Source of the DNA: an uncultured Rhodobiaceae bacterium
GTDB lineage: Bacteria > Pseudomonadota > Alphaproteobacteria > Parvibaculales > Parvibaculaceae
Direction of reading: 5' to 3'
Length of the DNA: 53,921 nucleotides
Assembly: GCA_913057645.1 (NCBI GenBank)
Contig: CAJXOU010000013.1
Span: 1 to 53,921 of the forward strand
Shown: piece by piece, positions 24,093 to 32,500 of the stretch
Numbering within the stretch: position 1 is the first letter of the stretch
How the letters are laid out: each line of letters begins with the position of its first letter
Translations under genes and position numbers: made by a program
Notes under the pieces: model-generated
The model's database searches: none
What the model was told of the DNA's origin: nothing
What the model saw: only the letters and a program-made list of their open reading frames with translations

Positions 24093-26231
24093 ATGGCTGT
24101 GCAGGACGAGCGCGAACCCGACGATCCCGGCGCGGGGCGCGGCGAGCAGCTTTCTTCCTTTGCGTCGCAAACGCTTGCCCTTTTTCTCGCTGAAACCGAA
24201 GAGCAGGCCCGCTCCGAGCTGGAGGCGATATCGCGTCGCCTGGCGGAACAGGTCTCAGAGCCGGTTGCGATTTGCGAGCTTGGCCTCTCGCCGAACGGAC
24301 GGCCGCTCATGCTGTGGCAGTCGACCGAGGGGGGTCTGTCGGTCGAAGAAGACAACGTCTTCGCCGATTGGCTCAGGCGCGCATCTCGCGTGGGAGGCGA
24401 GTTGACAAGCGCGACGCGTGGAAGCTGGTGCGGCGTTCTCTCCGCGGACACGCTGAGTGGCGAAACCGGACTGCGTATGGCGGTCATGCTGCAATCCGCT
24501 CCAGCCAACGCCGAAACCATCGCTCACGCTTATGGCATTGCCGACGCCGCCGTTGCGGCAATGGTGCGTATCCGAAAGAGCAAGGCGTCGAGCCTGGAGC
24601 GTCGGCGGTTCGATGCAATGTATGAATCGACGAGAGCCTGGCTTGAGCTCGGAGCAGACATTGTCTGGGAGGCTTCGGCGGAAGGCGTGCTCCGCTGTCG
24701 CCGGATCATGAACCGCCGGGGCGACGCAGGCCGCGCAGTCGACGGTATGGATCTCAAGTCCCTGCACGTCGGAGGAGGTGGCCGAAGCCTGCTCGACTAT
24801 CTGGAACAGGAAGGAAGTGTGCGTCATCTGAGAGCCCGTTTGCCGCGGGACGCCGCTGTAAATCTGCCTGCAAACGAGACGGTATATGTCTCGGCAATGC
24901 GGCGTCCGGCGTCAGCTTCGGATGAAGCGCCTTATGTAGGCACGTTCACCTTGATCGGCGAGTACGGACCCTCAAGCCATACGCGCGAAACGGCGGCGAT
25001 GATGATCCAGGTGCGCGGCGCAAGATTGCGCGAAGAACAGCAGCGCCGCGAGGCGGAGGCGATGCTGCAGGGTTTGCGGCTGTTGCTGGGTCAGGATTCC
25101 TCGCGAGACAAGATGGCGAAACTTGTCTCTCTCATTCTGGAATGCATCGGCGGCAACGAAGCACGTGTCGCGCAGCGCGGGCTGGACGGCAGGCCGCGCC
25201 TTCTGGTGCCGGAGCAGAGAGTACTCGGCGCGGATGCCGATGCCGCCCTCGATCTCGTCGCCGCGAACGCACCAGGTGGCCTCGCAACCGTCTACGATGC
25301 AAGCGCCGACGAAGGACGACGCATCGCCCACCCCTTTGGGCTCGAGGGCGGCCACGTGGCGGTCTTGTCGTTGCCGCTACGAGGCGAGACGGCGTACCTC
25401 ATCTGCACGACGAACAGAAGCGAGGGATTTGCTGCCGCCGACATCGATTTCGCGGATCGGTTTACGCTGCTTCTGCGGCAGGCGCTGTTCCTCAGGGAAG
25501 AGCAATCGCAAATGGCGCAGACAGCGAAGATGGCGGCGCTCGGACAAATGTCTGCAAGCATAGCGCACGAACTTCGGCAGCCACTGAATACGATATCGCT
25601 CGCCGTGCAGAATCTGGAATACCTGCTCGAGGCGCCAGAGGTAGACGCCGCTGCGGTTGCTTCGAAGATCGGACGCGTTCTGGCTCAGGTCGAGCGTGCG
25701 AGCGATGTTATAGATCGCATGCGCCGTTTTGGCCGCAAGAGTGTCGGCGAGCACGCAATACTGCCTTTGCGAACCGCCATCGAGAACGTCGAAGCCATAA
25801 TGCACCATGTCCTGTTGAGGGCAGGCGTGCGTCTCGAAGTCAACATCCCGGCCGATCTGACCGCCTACGCCGATCAACTGCAGCTGGAACAGGTCGTGAG
25901 CAACCTCATTCAGAACGCAGTCGATGCCATATCGGGCATCGGCGCCAAAAGCGAACGCGACGAAGGGTTGATCCGGATTGTCGCCGCACGTTCGGACGAA
26001 GAGGAAGGAATGGTCCAGCTGCGCATCGAGGACAGCGGTCCGGGATTTCGATCGGAAATCATGGAGCGCGTACTGGAGCCCTTCTTCACCACCAAATCGG
26101 CGGATCACGGTACCGGTCTCGGTCTCGCGATTTGCGAGACGATCGTCCGGGAAAGCGGAGGCCGGCTCGAAATCGGCAATCACGACGGCGGCGGCTATGT
26201 CGCAATCATCCTGCCGCACGACGCTGGGTGA
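24093..26231 (+). CDS. Soluble sensor histidine kinase at the end of the Tad operon
   Basis: This 712-aa protein has no membrane helix. An N-terminal region of about 300 residues is of unknown fold, a GAF-like region spans about 330-470, and a HisKA domain follows with SIAHELRQPLN (His492). Next comes a HATPase domain with intact motifs: N-box VVSNLIQNAVDAI, G1 EDSGPGF, and FFTTKSADHGTGLGLAI. The catalytic part resembles NtrB/DctB-type kinases. It starts seven bases after tadE, so it is almost certainly co-expressed with the pilus. The OmpR-type regulator that converges on it eight bases away is the likely partner. The signal is presumably cytoplasmic. Confidence 0.92.
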   Translation: MAVQDEREPDDPGAGRGEQLSSFASQTLALFLAETEEQARSELEAISRRLAEQVSEPVAICELGLSPNGRPLMLWQSTEGGLSVEEDNVFADWLRRASRVGGELTSATRGSWCGVLSADTLSGETGLRMAVMLQSAPANAETIAHAYGIADAAVAAMVRIRKSKASSLERRRFDAMYESTRAWLELGADIVWEASAEGVLRCRRIMNRRGDAGRAVDGMDLKSLHVGGGGRSLLDYLEQEGSVRHLRARLPRDAAVNLPANETVYVSAMRRPASASDEAPYVGTFTLIGEYGPSSHTRETAAMMIQVRGARLREEQQRREAEAMLQGLRLLLGQDSSRDKMAKLVSLILECIGGNEARVAQRGLDGRPRLLVPEQRVLGADADAALDLVAANAPGGLATVYDASADEGRRIAHPFGLEGGHVAVLSLPLRGETAYLICTTNRSEGFAAADIDFADRFTLLLRQALFLREEQSQMAQTAKMAALGQMSASIAHELRQPLNTISLAVQNLEYLLEAPEVDAAAVASKIGRVLAQVERASDVIDRMRRFGRKSVGEHAILPLRTAIENVEAIMHHVLLRAGVRLEVNIPADLTAYADQLQLEQVVSNLIQNAVDAISGIGAKSERDEGLIRIVAARSDEEEGMVQLRIEDSGPGFRSEIMERVLEPFFTTKSADHGTGLGLAICETIVRESGGRLEIGNHDGGGYVAIILPHDAG

Positions 26232-26238
26232 CGGCCAT

Positions 26239-27015
26239 TCAATCGCCGCTCGGAAATCCCGTAAACAGATAGCCCTTGCCGCGAATGGTCTTGATGACCA
26301 TCGGGTGATCGGGATTGGGTTCGAGCTTCCGCCGCAGCTTCACCACGATACTGTCGAGGCTGCGATCGTAGGGCTGCCACTGGCGGTTGAAGACCCGCCG
26401 GCACAGCTCTTCGCGAGTCTGCGGATCGCCCTCATGGGCCACCAACTCGATCAGGAGATCGCATTCTGCCGTTGTGAGCGGCACAAGCGAGCCGTCTGGA
26501 GTCGAAAGGCGGCGTCTGTGAGGATCGAACTTCCACCGCGCGACGGCATCGCTCTGTTCTTCTGAAACCGGACCGCCCTTGCGGTTGCTCGAGCCGCCGG
26601 AGCTGCCGCTGCGGCGCAGAAGAGCTCTGATGCGCGCGAGAAGCTCGCGCAGGTTTACCGGCTTCACGACATAGTCGTCGGCACCGAGTTCAAGTCCGAC
26701 GACCTTGTCGGTCGGCTCGCCTTGCCCTGTGACCATGATACAGGGGGTTGTGTGAGTCTGCCGAATTTCACGGAGCACATCGAAGCCGTTGTCGGCGCCG
26801 AGCAGCAGGTCGAGGACGATGAGGTCGAACCTGTGTTCGGAAAAAATCTTCAGCGCGGTCTCAGCATCACCGGCTTCCATGACGGTCATGCCGTTTGCGC
26901 TGAGGTAAGACTTCAATTCTTCACGAATCTCCGGGTCGTCATCCACAAGCAGCAATGAAGCGCCGTGTGTACCGGATGTATTGGCGGTTCCGCTATGTTC
27001 CGCAGTGATCGCCAT
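26239..27015 (-). CDS. OmpR/PhoB-family response regulator
   Basis: This 258-aa protein has a receiver (about 20-135) with DDD (25-27), Asp69 in LIVLDLLLGADNGFDVL, Thr96 and Lys118, then a Ser/Gly-rich linker and a winged-helix output domain (about 165-255) with LTTAECDLLIELVAHEG and DRSLDSIVVKLRRKLE. It would bind direct repeats at target promoters. GGAGG precedes the ATG at 27015. The gene converges on the Tad-linked kinase with only eight bases between the stops. Partnership is inferred from that position. Confidence 0.93.
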   Translation of the reverse strand: MAITAEHSGTANTSGTHGASLLLVDDDPEIREELKSYLSANGMTVMEAGDAETALKIFSEHRFDLIVLDLLLGADNGFDVLREIRQTHTTPCIMVTGQGEPTDKVVGLELGADDYVVKPVNLRELLARIRALLRRSGSSGGSSNRKGGPVSEEQSDAVARWKFDPHRRRLSTPDGSLVPLTTAECDLLIELVAHEGDPQTREELCRRVFNRQWQPYDRSLDSIVVKLRRKLEPNPDHPMVIKTIRGKGYLFTGFPSGD

Positions 27016-27382
27016 CGTTTCTCCCTCCCACCGGATCAAGCAATAACGTTTGCCGAATTCAAGGCCAGAGCACCCTCATACTCTACTCCCGAACAGCGCC
27101 AAGTTTAGACCTTCGACGTTTAAGAATCCTATACTAAATTCCCCGGAACCACTGTTCCGTTTTGACTGATCGAACGCTTGATTGCTCTCAACTCCGATCA
27201 CACAACACCGCACGATTTATTTGAAGTGCGTATCCTCGCTACGGCTTTTACTCGACCGCGCCGATACCATCTGCATTTCACCAATCCGTACAGTTTTCTA
27301 CACCTTGCCGCCTGTTTTTCCCTGCAAGGTCGAGCATCTGCAAAGCAGCGGGCTTGAGTAGCGTCATATTGAGGACCGGGCC
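27016..27382. other. 367-base AT-rich promoter gap
   Basis: This region lies between the divergent response-regulator gene and a small plus-strand gene. It contains a 16-base perfect palindrome (27144-27159). No frame here has a convincing start or composition. It must carry the promoter of the OmpR-type regulator. Confidence 0.5.
27144..27159. promoter_or_regulatory. Palindrome CGGAAC-CACT-GTTCCG
   Basis: This is a perfect 6-4-6 inverted repeat about 130 bases before the response-regulator start codon and 224 bases before the small gene. It could be a regulator binding site. The half-site contains GGAAC, but no EcfG -10 follows at 16 or 17 bases on either strand. Confidence 0.4.
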
Positions 27383-27556
27383 ATGAACTACGAATGTGAA
27401 CTCAAGAACAGCGGTCAGAATCCGATGGATGATCGCACGACGGACCTGGCGGGTGCTGTCGAAAGCTTGAGCGATAACGAACTCCGGGATCTGCTGGTTG
27501 CGCTTCTCTCCGAGTGGCGCAAGCGTTGCGATCTGAACGAGCCGTTTCGCAACTAG
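27383..27556 (+). CDS. Small hypothetical protein
   Basis: This 57-aa frame runs from an ATG with GAGG about ten bases upstream to a TAG. The protein is hydrophilic. Its second half looks helical: LAGAVESLSDNELRDLLVAL and then SEWRKRCDLNEPFRN. No family is recognised. Codon use fits the neighbours, with GC-rich third positions. It converges on the Rap1a-like gene with 22 bases between the stops. The helix pattern with L-S-x-x-E-L-R-D-L resembles small regulatory or anti-sigma-like proteins, but that is weak. Confidence 0.5.
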   Translation: MNYECELKNSGQNPMDDRTTDLAGAVESLSDNELRDLLVALLSEWRKRCDLNEPFRN

Positions 27557-27578
27557 CTTGTGTTGATCGGATCTGCAG

Positions 27579-27989
27579 TTACTCCGCAGATCCCTTGTCG
27601 CACGAATATCCCCATGCCAGGCTCGTCGCGAGGTCGAGGTTGGCGGGCAGGTCTCGAATTTGCGGGCGTTGCTCCAGAAGAGCCAGAAAAAGGACACGAA
27701 CATTTTCTGCGCTCACTCCTTCCGCCGGGAGACAGAAATCGAGCTTGCTCATGTTTCGGCGGGACACGGAGTAGTGCCCGAGAAATCCCTGGATATAGGC
27801 TCCGCAGATGCCCAGCCTTTGACGCTCCTCTTCGGTGAGCGCGTTTGCATCCCCGGGATTGCTGCACACGGCAGCGAGGTCTGCCCCGGTCTGCAGCGAA
27901 TATGTTGGCGCCGCCATGGCGGGCCCTGTAAAGGCGATTGCTGCCGCAAGTGTGCTCGTCAAGGCGTTAAGCCGCATTGTCTTGCCCAT
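27579..27989 (-). CDS. Rap1a/Tai-family secreted protein
   Basis: This 136-aa precursor has a signal peptide ending PAMAA (about residue 27). The mature part carries the Rap1a/Tai pattern: a central LGICGAYIQGFLGHY, FCLPAEGVSAENVRVLFLAL and a final LATSLAWGYSC with spaced cysteines. Characterised family members are periplasmic immunity proteins against type VI amidase effectors. Many relatives occur without such effectors, and none is seen here. GGGAG precedes the ATG. An inner ATG at 27977 is a weaker alternative. It appears monocistronic. Confidence 0.78.
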   Translation of the reverse strand: MGKTMRLNALTSTLAAAIAFTGPAMAAPTYSLQTGADLAAVCSNPGDANALTEEERQRLGICGAYIQGFLGHYSVSRRNMSKLDFCLPAEGVSAENVRVLFLALLEQRPQIRDLPANLDLATSLAWGYSCDKGSAE

Positions 27990-28137
27990 CCCGTTTCTCC
28001 CGTCTTGGCCGGCATCCTTGATGTTTCCGGCCGTTGCTGGTTCGGGAGAAATCTATCAAGCTGAGTCAAACAACTTGATCGTGTGTTGTCGTTTTATGTC
28101 GACGGATGTCGCCGTTATGGCAAAAACGGGCGTGCGG

Positions 28138-29553
28138 TCAAAAGGTTCCGCTCGGCGTTACCATGGCCCTGAGCGGTACGTTCGGGCGCAGCACGATGCG
28201 GGCCTGCGGCATGACCTCGCCGGCATTGACGACATTGATATGCGCCCGCTGAGCATAGGTACCGAGGATGAGAATGGCCTCCAGTATCGCGAAGCTTGCG
28301 CCGATACAGATGCGGTGTCCGCCGCCGAACGGCATGTAGACATGGCGAGGCCGTGCGGCAGCCTCCTCGCCGATGAAGCGCATGGGATCGAAATGGTCCG
28401 GATCGCGCCAGTGCCGTCTGTGGCGGTGCAGAAGCCACGGAGATATGAGAATCGCCTCGCCCTTCGGCACGGTCAGATCCGGAAGCAGTTCGGTGGTCTT
28501 CTCCGCGCGCCGCATGAGATTCGCGACGACGGGATAAAGCCTCAGCGCCTCGTCGATCACCGCGCGGGTAAGGACGAGAGACGGAACGTCTTCGGCATCA
28601 AGCGGCCGGCCGCCGGTCACCTGAAGCACTTCCTCGCGGATGCGCTCCTGCCACTCCGGATAGAGCGTGAGCAGATACCAGACCCAGGTCATTGTCGTCG
28701 CGGTCGTCTCGTGCCCGGCGAGAAGGAAGGTCGCGACCTCGTCGCGTATCTGGTCGACCGTCATCTCGTGCCCATCCTCGCTTCGGGAGGCGGCCATCAG
28801 ACGGTGGAGAAGAGTGGTTGCCTCGGCGTCGTCCGCCTTCGCCTCCTCGATGATCTTGCGGGCAAACCGGTCGAGCTGGCGTCGCCCGGGGTTGACGATT
28901 GCCTCGATGAAGCGGTCGCGCAGGCTTCCGGGAAGAAACGCTGACGCCAGAAACATCGCCGGAAACTTGTCGAGCGTCTCTGTCACCGTGTCCGAAATGC
29001 CTTCGATGCTTTCATCGAGATCGGCGCTGAGAACGGCTTCGCCGATGATCTCGAGCGTGAGCTTCGTCATCTCCTGATCGATGCGGTAGACACCATTGTG
29101 CTCAAGCGCACGCTTCGCCGATCGTTCGGCCGCGCGAACGAAAAGCGGCGCGAAATCCTTCACGCTCGAATGCTGGAAGATCGGCGCCGCGAGCTTTCTG
29201 TTCCGGCGCCATTCCGCGCCTTCGGCGGTCAGCAAGCCATTGCCCAGCAACGGTTTCAGGATGGCGAGCTGATTATCTTCCTTGGGAAAATGCTCCGCTT
29301 CCGTCACCAGAACGCGCCGGATAGCCTCCGGTTCGTTGATGAGCACGCCGCGCCCTGTGCGCGAGATGCCAACACGAAAGTCGCAATAGCGCACCTTGTA
29401 CCAATAGTCCGGATAGGATGCGATCAGATTGGCGAGCAGGCGCGGCTTGAGGAGCGCCATCGCTATGCCCGGCGCTTCCTTCGGCGGCATCGGCCGTGCC
29501 GGCAAGATGCTGTCTGCGTCCCACTCGAACGCCGTTTCCGCTATTGCTGCCAT
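28138..29553 (-). CDS. Cytochrome P450
   Basis: This 471-aa protein has all P450 landmarks: I-helix LLAGHETTATT, K-helix ExxR (EALR), the PERF-like DPMRF, and the heme loop FGGGHRICIG with the axial Cys416. Length and the fused WDADSILPARP N-terminus fit soluble bacterial P450s related to the CYP102/CYP4-like fatty-acid hydroxylase group, but the subfamily and substrate cannot be set by eye. No ferredoxin or reductase lies beside it. It follows the metal-dependent hydrolase gene by 25 bases on the same strand, so both are probably controlled by the divergent AraC regulator. A role in hydrocarbon or lipid oxidation is inferred. Confidence 0.94.
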   Translation of the reverse strand: MAAIAETAFEWDADSILPARPMPPKEAPGIAMALLKPRLLANLIASYPDYWYKVRYCDFRVGISRTGRGVLINEPEAIRRVLVTEAEHFPKEDNQLAILKPLLGNGLLTAEGAEWRRNRKLAAPIFQHSSVKDFAPLFVRAAERSAKRALEHNGVYRIDQEMTKLTLEIIGEAVLSADLDESIEGISDTVTETLDKFPAMFLASAFLPGSLRDRFIEAIVNPGRRQLDRFARKIIEEAKADDAEATTLLHRLMAASRSEDGHEMTVDQIRDEVATFLLAGHETTATTMTWVWYLLTLYPEWQERIREEVLQVTGGRPLDAEDVPSLVLTRAVIDEALRLYPVVANLMRRAEKTTELLPDLTVPKGEAILISPWLLHRHRRHWRDPDHFDPMRFIGEEAAARPRHVYMPFGGGHRICIGASFAILEAILILGTYAQRAHINVVNAGEVMPQARIVLRPNVPLRAMVTPSGTF

Positions 29554-29578
29554 CTGCTGTTCCTCTGACCAACGGCCT

Positions 29579-30427
29579 TCAGATCGGATTCACTTCCGCG
29601 CCGCCGAAATCGCTCATCACCGAGGAAACGAGCTCGCGGTTGTCGTGGTCCCAGGGATGAAAGTCCTTCTTGTAGAAGTCGAGGTAGGGCTGCTTCAGGC
29701 CGCGCAATGCGCCCTTCTCACCGAAGAGAAACTTGAAGCCGCCGCGCCATAGTTCGAAGCGCGAGCCTTCGTAGTCGCGCAGCAGAAGCCGCATGTTGCG
29801 GATCACGTGCTGGGTGAATTCCAGCGTAACGAGCGCCATCGAAAGGCGGCGGCGCCACGTCTTGCCGCCCACCGCGACAAAGACGTCGAAAGCGACGGCC
29901 TTGTGTTCCGTTTCCTCAAGCGCATGCCAGCGCCACAACGCCGCCATTTCGGGATGCGCGCCCTCAAGTCCCTCGGGATTGCGGAACGTGGCGTCGGCGA
30001 GGATTGCGGTAAGATGTTCGAAAGCGACGGTTCCGCTCAGTTGCTGTTTCGGAGTGAGCAGCTTGCGCGCCAGCTTCTGGCGCCGGTTGACGGCCCGCTC
30101 CATTTTTTCAAGCGGCACACCGCGCGCCCGGCATAGCGCCTCGTTGTAGCGTTGATGTTCGCGGCGATGCACGGCCTCCTGCGCCATGAAACCGCGAACG
30201 CGCCGCTCCAGCTCCGGATCGTCGAACTTTCCGCGAAACGCCTTCACACTGTCGATGAAGAATTGTTCGCCAAGCGGAAACAGGATCGACATGGCGTCGA
30301 AGAAGGCTGTCTTGAACGCATCTCCGCCATGCCAGTTCGTCGCCAGTGTCTCGTCGATGTTGAACTGCCGGTTCCGAGGCACAATTTCGACATTTTGCGG
30401 CGTGCGGGAAAGGCTTTGGCTGTGCAT
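29579..30427 (-). CDS. COG3687-type metal-dependent hydrolase (PF10118)
   Basis: This 282-aa protein matches the PF10118 family: SILFPLGEQFFIDSVKAFRG, then FMAQEAVHRREHQRYN, and later ALEETEHKAVAFDVF. The E..H and EETEH motifs suggest a ferritin-like di-metal centre. The biochemical reaction is not established. In actinobacteria and proteobacteria such genes are often near lipid or steroid genes. GGAGG precedes the ATG at 30427. The frame is open to 30511. It is the first gene of a unit with the P450. Confidence 0.85.
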   Translation of the reverse strand: MHSQSLSRTPQNVEIVPRNRQFNIDETLATNWHGGDAFKTAFFDAMSILFPLGEQFFIDSVKAFRGKFDDPELERRVRGFMAQEAVHRREHQRYNEALCRARGVPLEKMERAVNRRQKLARKLLTPKQQLSGTVAFEHLTAILADATFRNPEGLEGAHPEMAALWRWHALEETEHKAVAFDVFVAVGGKTWRRRLSMALVTLEFTQHVIRNMRLLLRDYEGSRFELWRGGFKFLFGEKGALRGLKQPYLDFYKKDFHPWDHDNRELVSSVMSDFGGAEVNPI

Positions 30428-30546
30428 CTTGGGCCTCCTGGGTTTGGCGTGACGCGCGCTTGCGCGTCTTGACTGCCTACATAAGCATTTGACGCCGGGG
30501 CAGGAGGTCATGTTCGGCCAAGCTGGGGGTCATAAACGGACACACG

Positions 30547-31611
30547 ATGCGTATTGAACCGGGTTATGTTGAAATCGTCGCTGCCGTCCTCAGGGAACTG
30601 GGGCAGGAACCTGAACGCTTTCCGTTGCCGCGAACCGGCCCTGTTTCCGAAGACGAGTTTCGCCGAATGTCGGAAAACCTCGTTCACCTCACGGGGGATC
30701 CGGCGATCGCCCTGCGGCTCGGTGCAAGCATGCATCTCGGTACACATGGACTTCTGGGACATGCCATTCTGAGCAGCCGCAGCCTCCGTCAGGCCGCGGG
30801 TCTGATGATTCAGTACAGTCCCCTCCAGGGTGCGCAGGGAGATATACAGCTGGCGTTTACCGGTGATCGGGCGATCCTCACCTTCGAACCGCCATTCGAG
30901 GTCGATGGTGCACCCCACTTTCTCGTGGAGCTCTTTTTTGCGGGCGTTCTCGCCGCGCTGCGCCAGCTCATCGGTCCGTTGCCGGATGAATGCCGCCTCG
31001 AACTGGCCTATGTACCCGCAATGCCCGATGAGACTTATCGCCGTTACCTTGGGGTGAAGGTGTCGTTCGGACATGCAGTCAATCGTTTTGTGGGGCCGAA
31101 TGAGCGCATCGACCAGCCTCTCTCTGCGGCCGGCATTCCGGTCGCCGAAATGTACCGGAGGCAGTGCGAAAAATTGCTGCGCGACATGAACGCAACGGGA
31201 GGTGTGGCGGACGAAGTCCGGCGCATGGTTCTAGGAGCGCGCGGAAAGTTTCCAGGCATTGAAACCGCCGCCCGCCGGTTGAACGTCAGCGAACGTACGC
31301 TGCGTCGGCGTTTGTCGGAGGAAGGTGTGTCCTATCGTGGCATTGTCGACGATGTGCGCAGCTATCTCGCGCGGGAATATCTGCGCGAAACACCTCTTTG
31401 CGTAGCGGACGTCGCATCGTTGCTTGGCTTTGACGATGTCGCAAACTTCCGCCGCGCCTTCAGGAAATGGAATGGCTGCGCGCCGCAGGATTTCCGCTCC
31501 CGCGCCGCGGACCAGAATGGCACATGCGTTTCGTCTGTTGACAGGGTCGTATCAGGTGAACAAACGCACACGCAATCGCACATGCTTCCACACCATAAAA
31601 CGTTCGTGTGA
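30547..31611 (+). CDS. AraC-family regulator with AraC_binding_2/Arabinose_bd-type sensor
   Basis: This 354-aa protein has an OruR/ArgR-like N-terminal domain (about 20-210; GLLGHAILSSRSLRQA) and a C-terminal double helix-turn-helix (about 235-320; ETAARRLNVSERTLRRRLSEEG and VADVASLLGFDDVANFRRAF). The final 35 residues are polar and may be unstructured. It is divergent from the hydrolase-P450 unit with 119 bases between the starts, so it is the probable regulator of that unit. The ribosome site is weak (GGGGG far upstream). The inducer is unknown. Confidence 0.92.
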   Translation: MRIEPGYVEIVAAVLRELGQEPERFPLPRTGPVSEDEFRRMSENLVHLTGDPAIALRLGASMHLGTHGLLGHAILSSRSLRQAAGLMIQYSPLQGAQGDIQLAFTGDRAILTFEPPFEVDGAPHFLVELFFAGVLAALRQLIGPLPDECRLELAYVPAMPDETYRRYLGVKVSFGHAVNRFVGPNERIDQPLSAAGIPVAEMYRRQCEKLLRDMNATGGVADEVRRMVLGARGKFPGIETAARRLNVSERTLRRRLSEEGVSYRGIVDDVRSYLAREYLRETPLCVADVASLLGFDDVANFRRAFRKWNGCAPQDFRSRAADQNGTCVSSVDRVVSGEQTHTQSHMLPHHKTFV

Positions 31612-31656
31612 CTTAGGCTCCCGGCAGTTCAACGATGCGAGGGAAGGATAAGGCTG

Positions 31657-32439
31657 ATGTCCATGAACGCGACGAAGATAGCTGCGGCGATGGGAGCGAT
31701 GCTGCTCGCCACGGCCTGCAGCTCCGGCGACTCTGCATTTGGCGGCGGTAGTGGCGGCGGCGGTGGCGGCACGCCGAGTTCCGTGACCACGCTCGGCGTG
31801 ACCGGCGAAGGCGGCACCACGGAAAAGCTCGGACTCGCCGGGCTCACCGATCCGCTGCTCGGCACCGAGGGTGTGCTCGGCGGCGGCGATGAAGGTCTCA
31901 TTGGCGGCCAGGTTCCCGACGAACTCGCCGAGGGACTTGCTCCTGTCTCGGACGGTCTCGAGCCGGTCATGACCGCTCTCGACCAGGTTCCGCTGGAGAT
32001 GGTGACGGAGCAGATTCCAGCGCTCGGTATTTCAGGCGAAGGCGGTCTCGGCGAAGACCTGATCGGTCAGGATTTGACGGGTATGCTGCTCGGAGAGACA
32101 GGCACGGTGCCTGCTACTCTGGCCGGCGGCAACGACGGGGCGCTCGGCAACCTCATTCCGGAAGGCGCAATCCCGGGGCTTCCGGGCGGCGATGGCGGTG
32201 ATCCACTCGCGCCCCTAACCGACCTTGTGGATGGGCTGGCCGGCGGCGAACTGCCCGGTCTTCCCGGCGGCGATGGCGGCGATCCGCTCGCGCCGGTAAC
32301 CGACCTTGTCGGCGGCCTCACGGGAGGTGAACTGCCGGGTGTGCCCGGCGGTGATGGTGGCGATCCGCTCGCCCCGGTTACGGATCTTGTCGGCGGCCTC
32401 GCGGAAGGCGGACTTCCTGCCCTGCCGGGCACCGAATAA
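31657..32439 (+). CDS. Glycine-rich repeat lipoprotein B with 27-residue tandem repeats
   Basis: The 260-aa precursor has a signal ending LLATAC (Cys21), a run of glycines, and two of the family's modules starting LGVTGEGG (about residue 46) and LGISGEGGLGEDLIGQDLTG (about 125). Then come three nearly identical 27-residue repeats of the type LPGGDGGDPLAPVTDLVGGL + xGGELPG (residues 175-255). Mature composition is Gly, Pro, Leu and Asp-rich with almost no aromatics or cysteines. It shares its modules with 11957-13042 and 33649-34521. A terminator follows. No partner gene is obvious. A surface location is inferred from the lipobox and composition. Confidence 0.82.
   Translation: MSMNATKIAAAMGAMLLATACSSGDSAFGGGSGGGGGGTPSSVTTLGVTGEGGTTEKLGLAGLTDPLLGTEGVLGGGDEGLIGGQVPDELAEGLAPVSDGLEPVMTALDQVPLEMVTEQIPALGISGEGGLGEDLIGQDLTGMLLGETGTVPATLAGGNDGALGNLIPEGAIPGLPGGDGGDPLAPLTDLVDGLAGGELPGLPGGDGGDPLAPVTDLVGGLTGGELPGVPGGDGGDPLAPVTDLVGGLAEGGLPALPGTE
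32179..32421 (+). repeat. Three tandem 81-bp in-frame repeats
   Basis: Units lie at 32179-32259, 32260-32340 and 32341-32421. Each encodes 27 residues beginning LPGGDGGDPLAP or VPGGDGGDPLAP. Differences between units are few. The array lies inside lipoprotein B, and its length could vary between strains through slippage. Confidence 0.88.
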
Positions 32440-32465
32440 AGGACCGGTAATCGCGCGAATATCGG

Positions 32466-32489
32466 GAGGCGGGGCTTTTGTCCCGCCTC
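32466..32489 (+). terminator. Intrinsic terminator after lipoprotein B
   Basis: GAGGCGGG (32466-32473) pairs with CCCGCCTC (32482-32489), followed by TCTCTTTTGTG. It lies 27 bases after the stop of lipoprotein B. Confidence 0.82.
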
Positions 32490-32500
32490 TCTCTTTTGTG

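Noticed and set aside
32179-32421. Possible CRISPR array
   Set aside because: Units are contiguous without spacers and encode in-frame protein repeats, so this is a coding tandem repeat.
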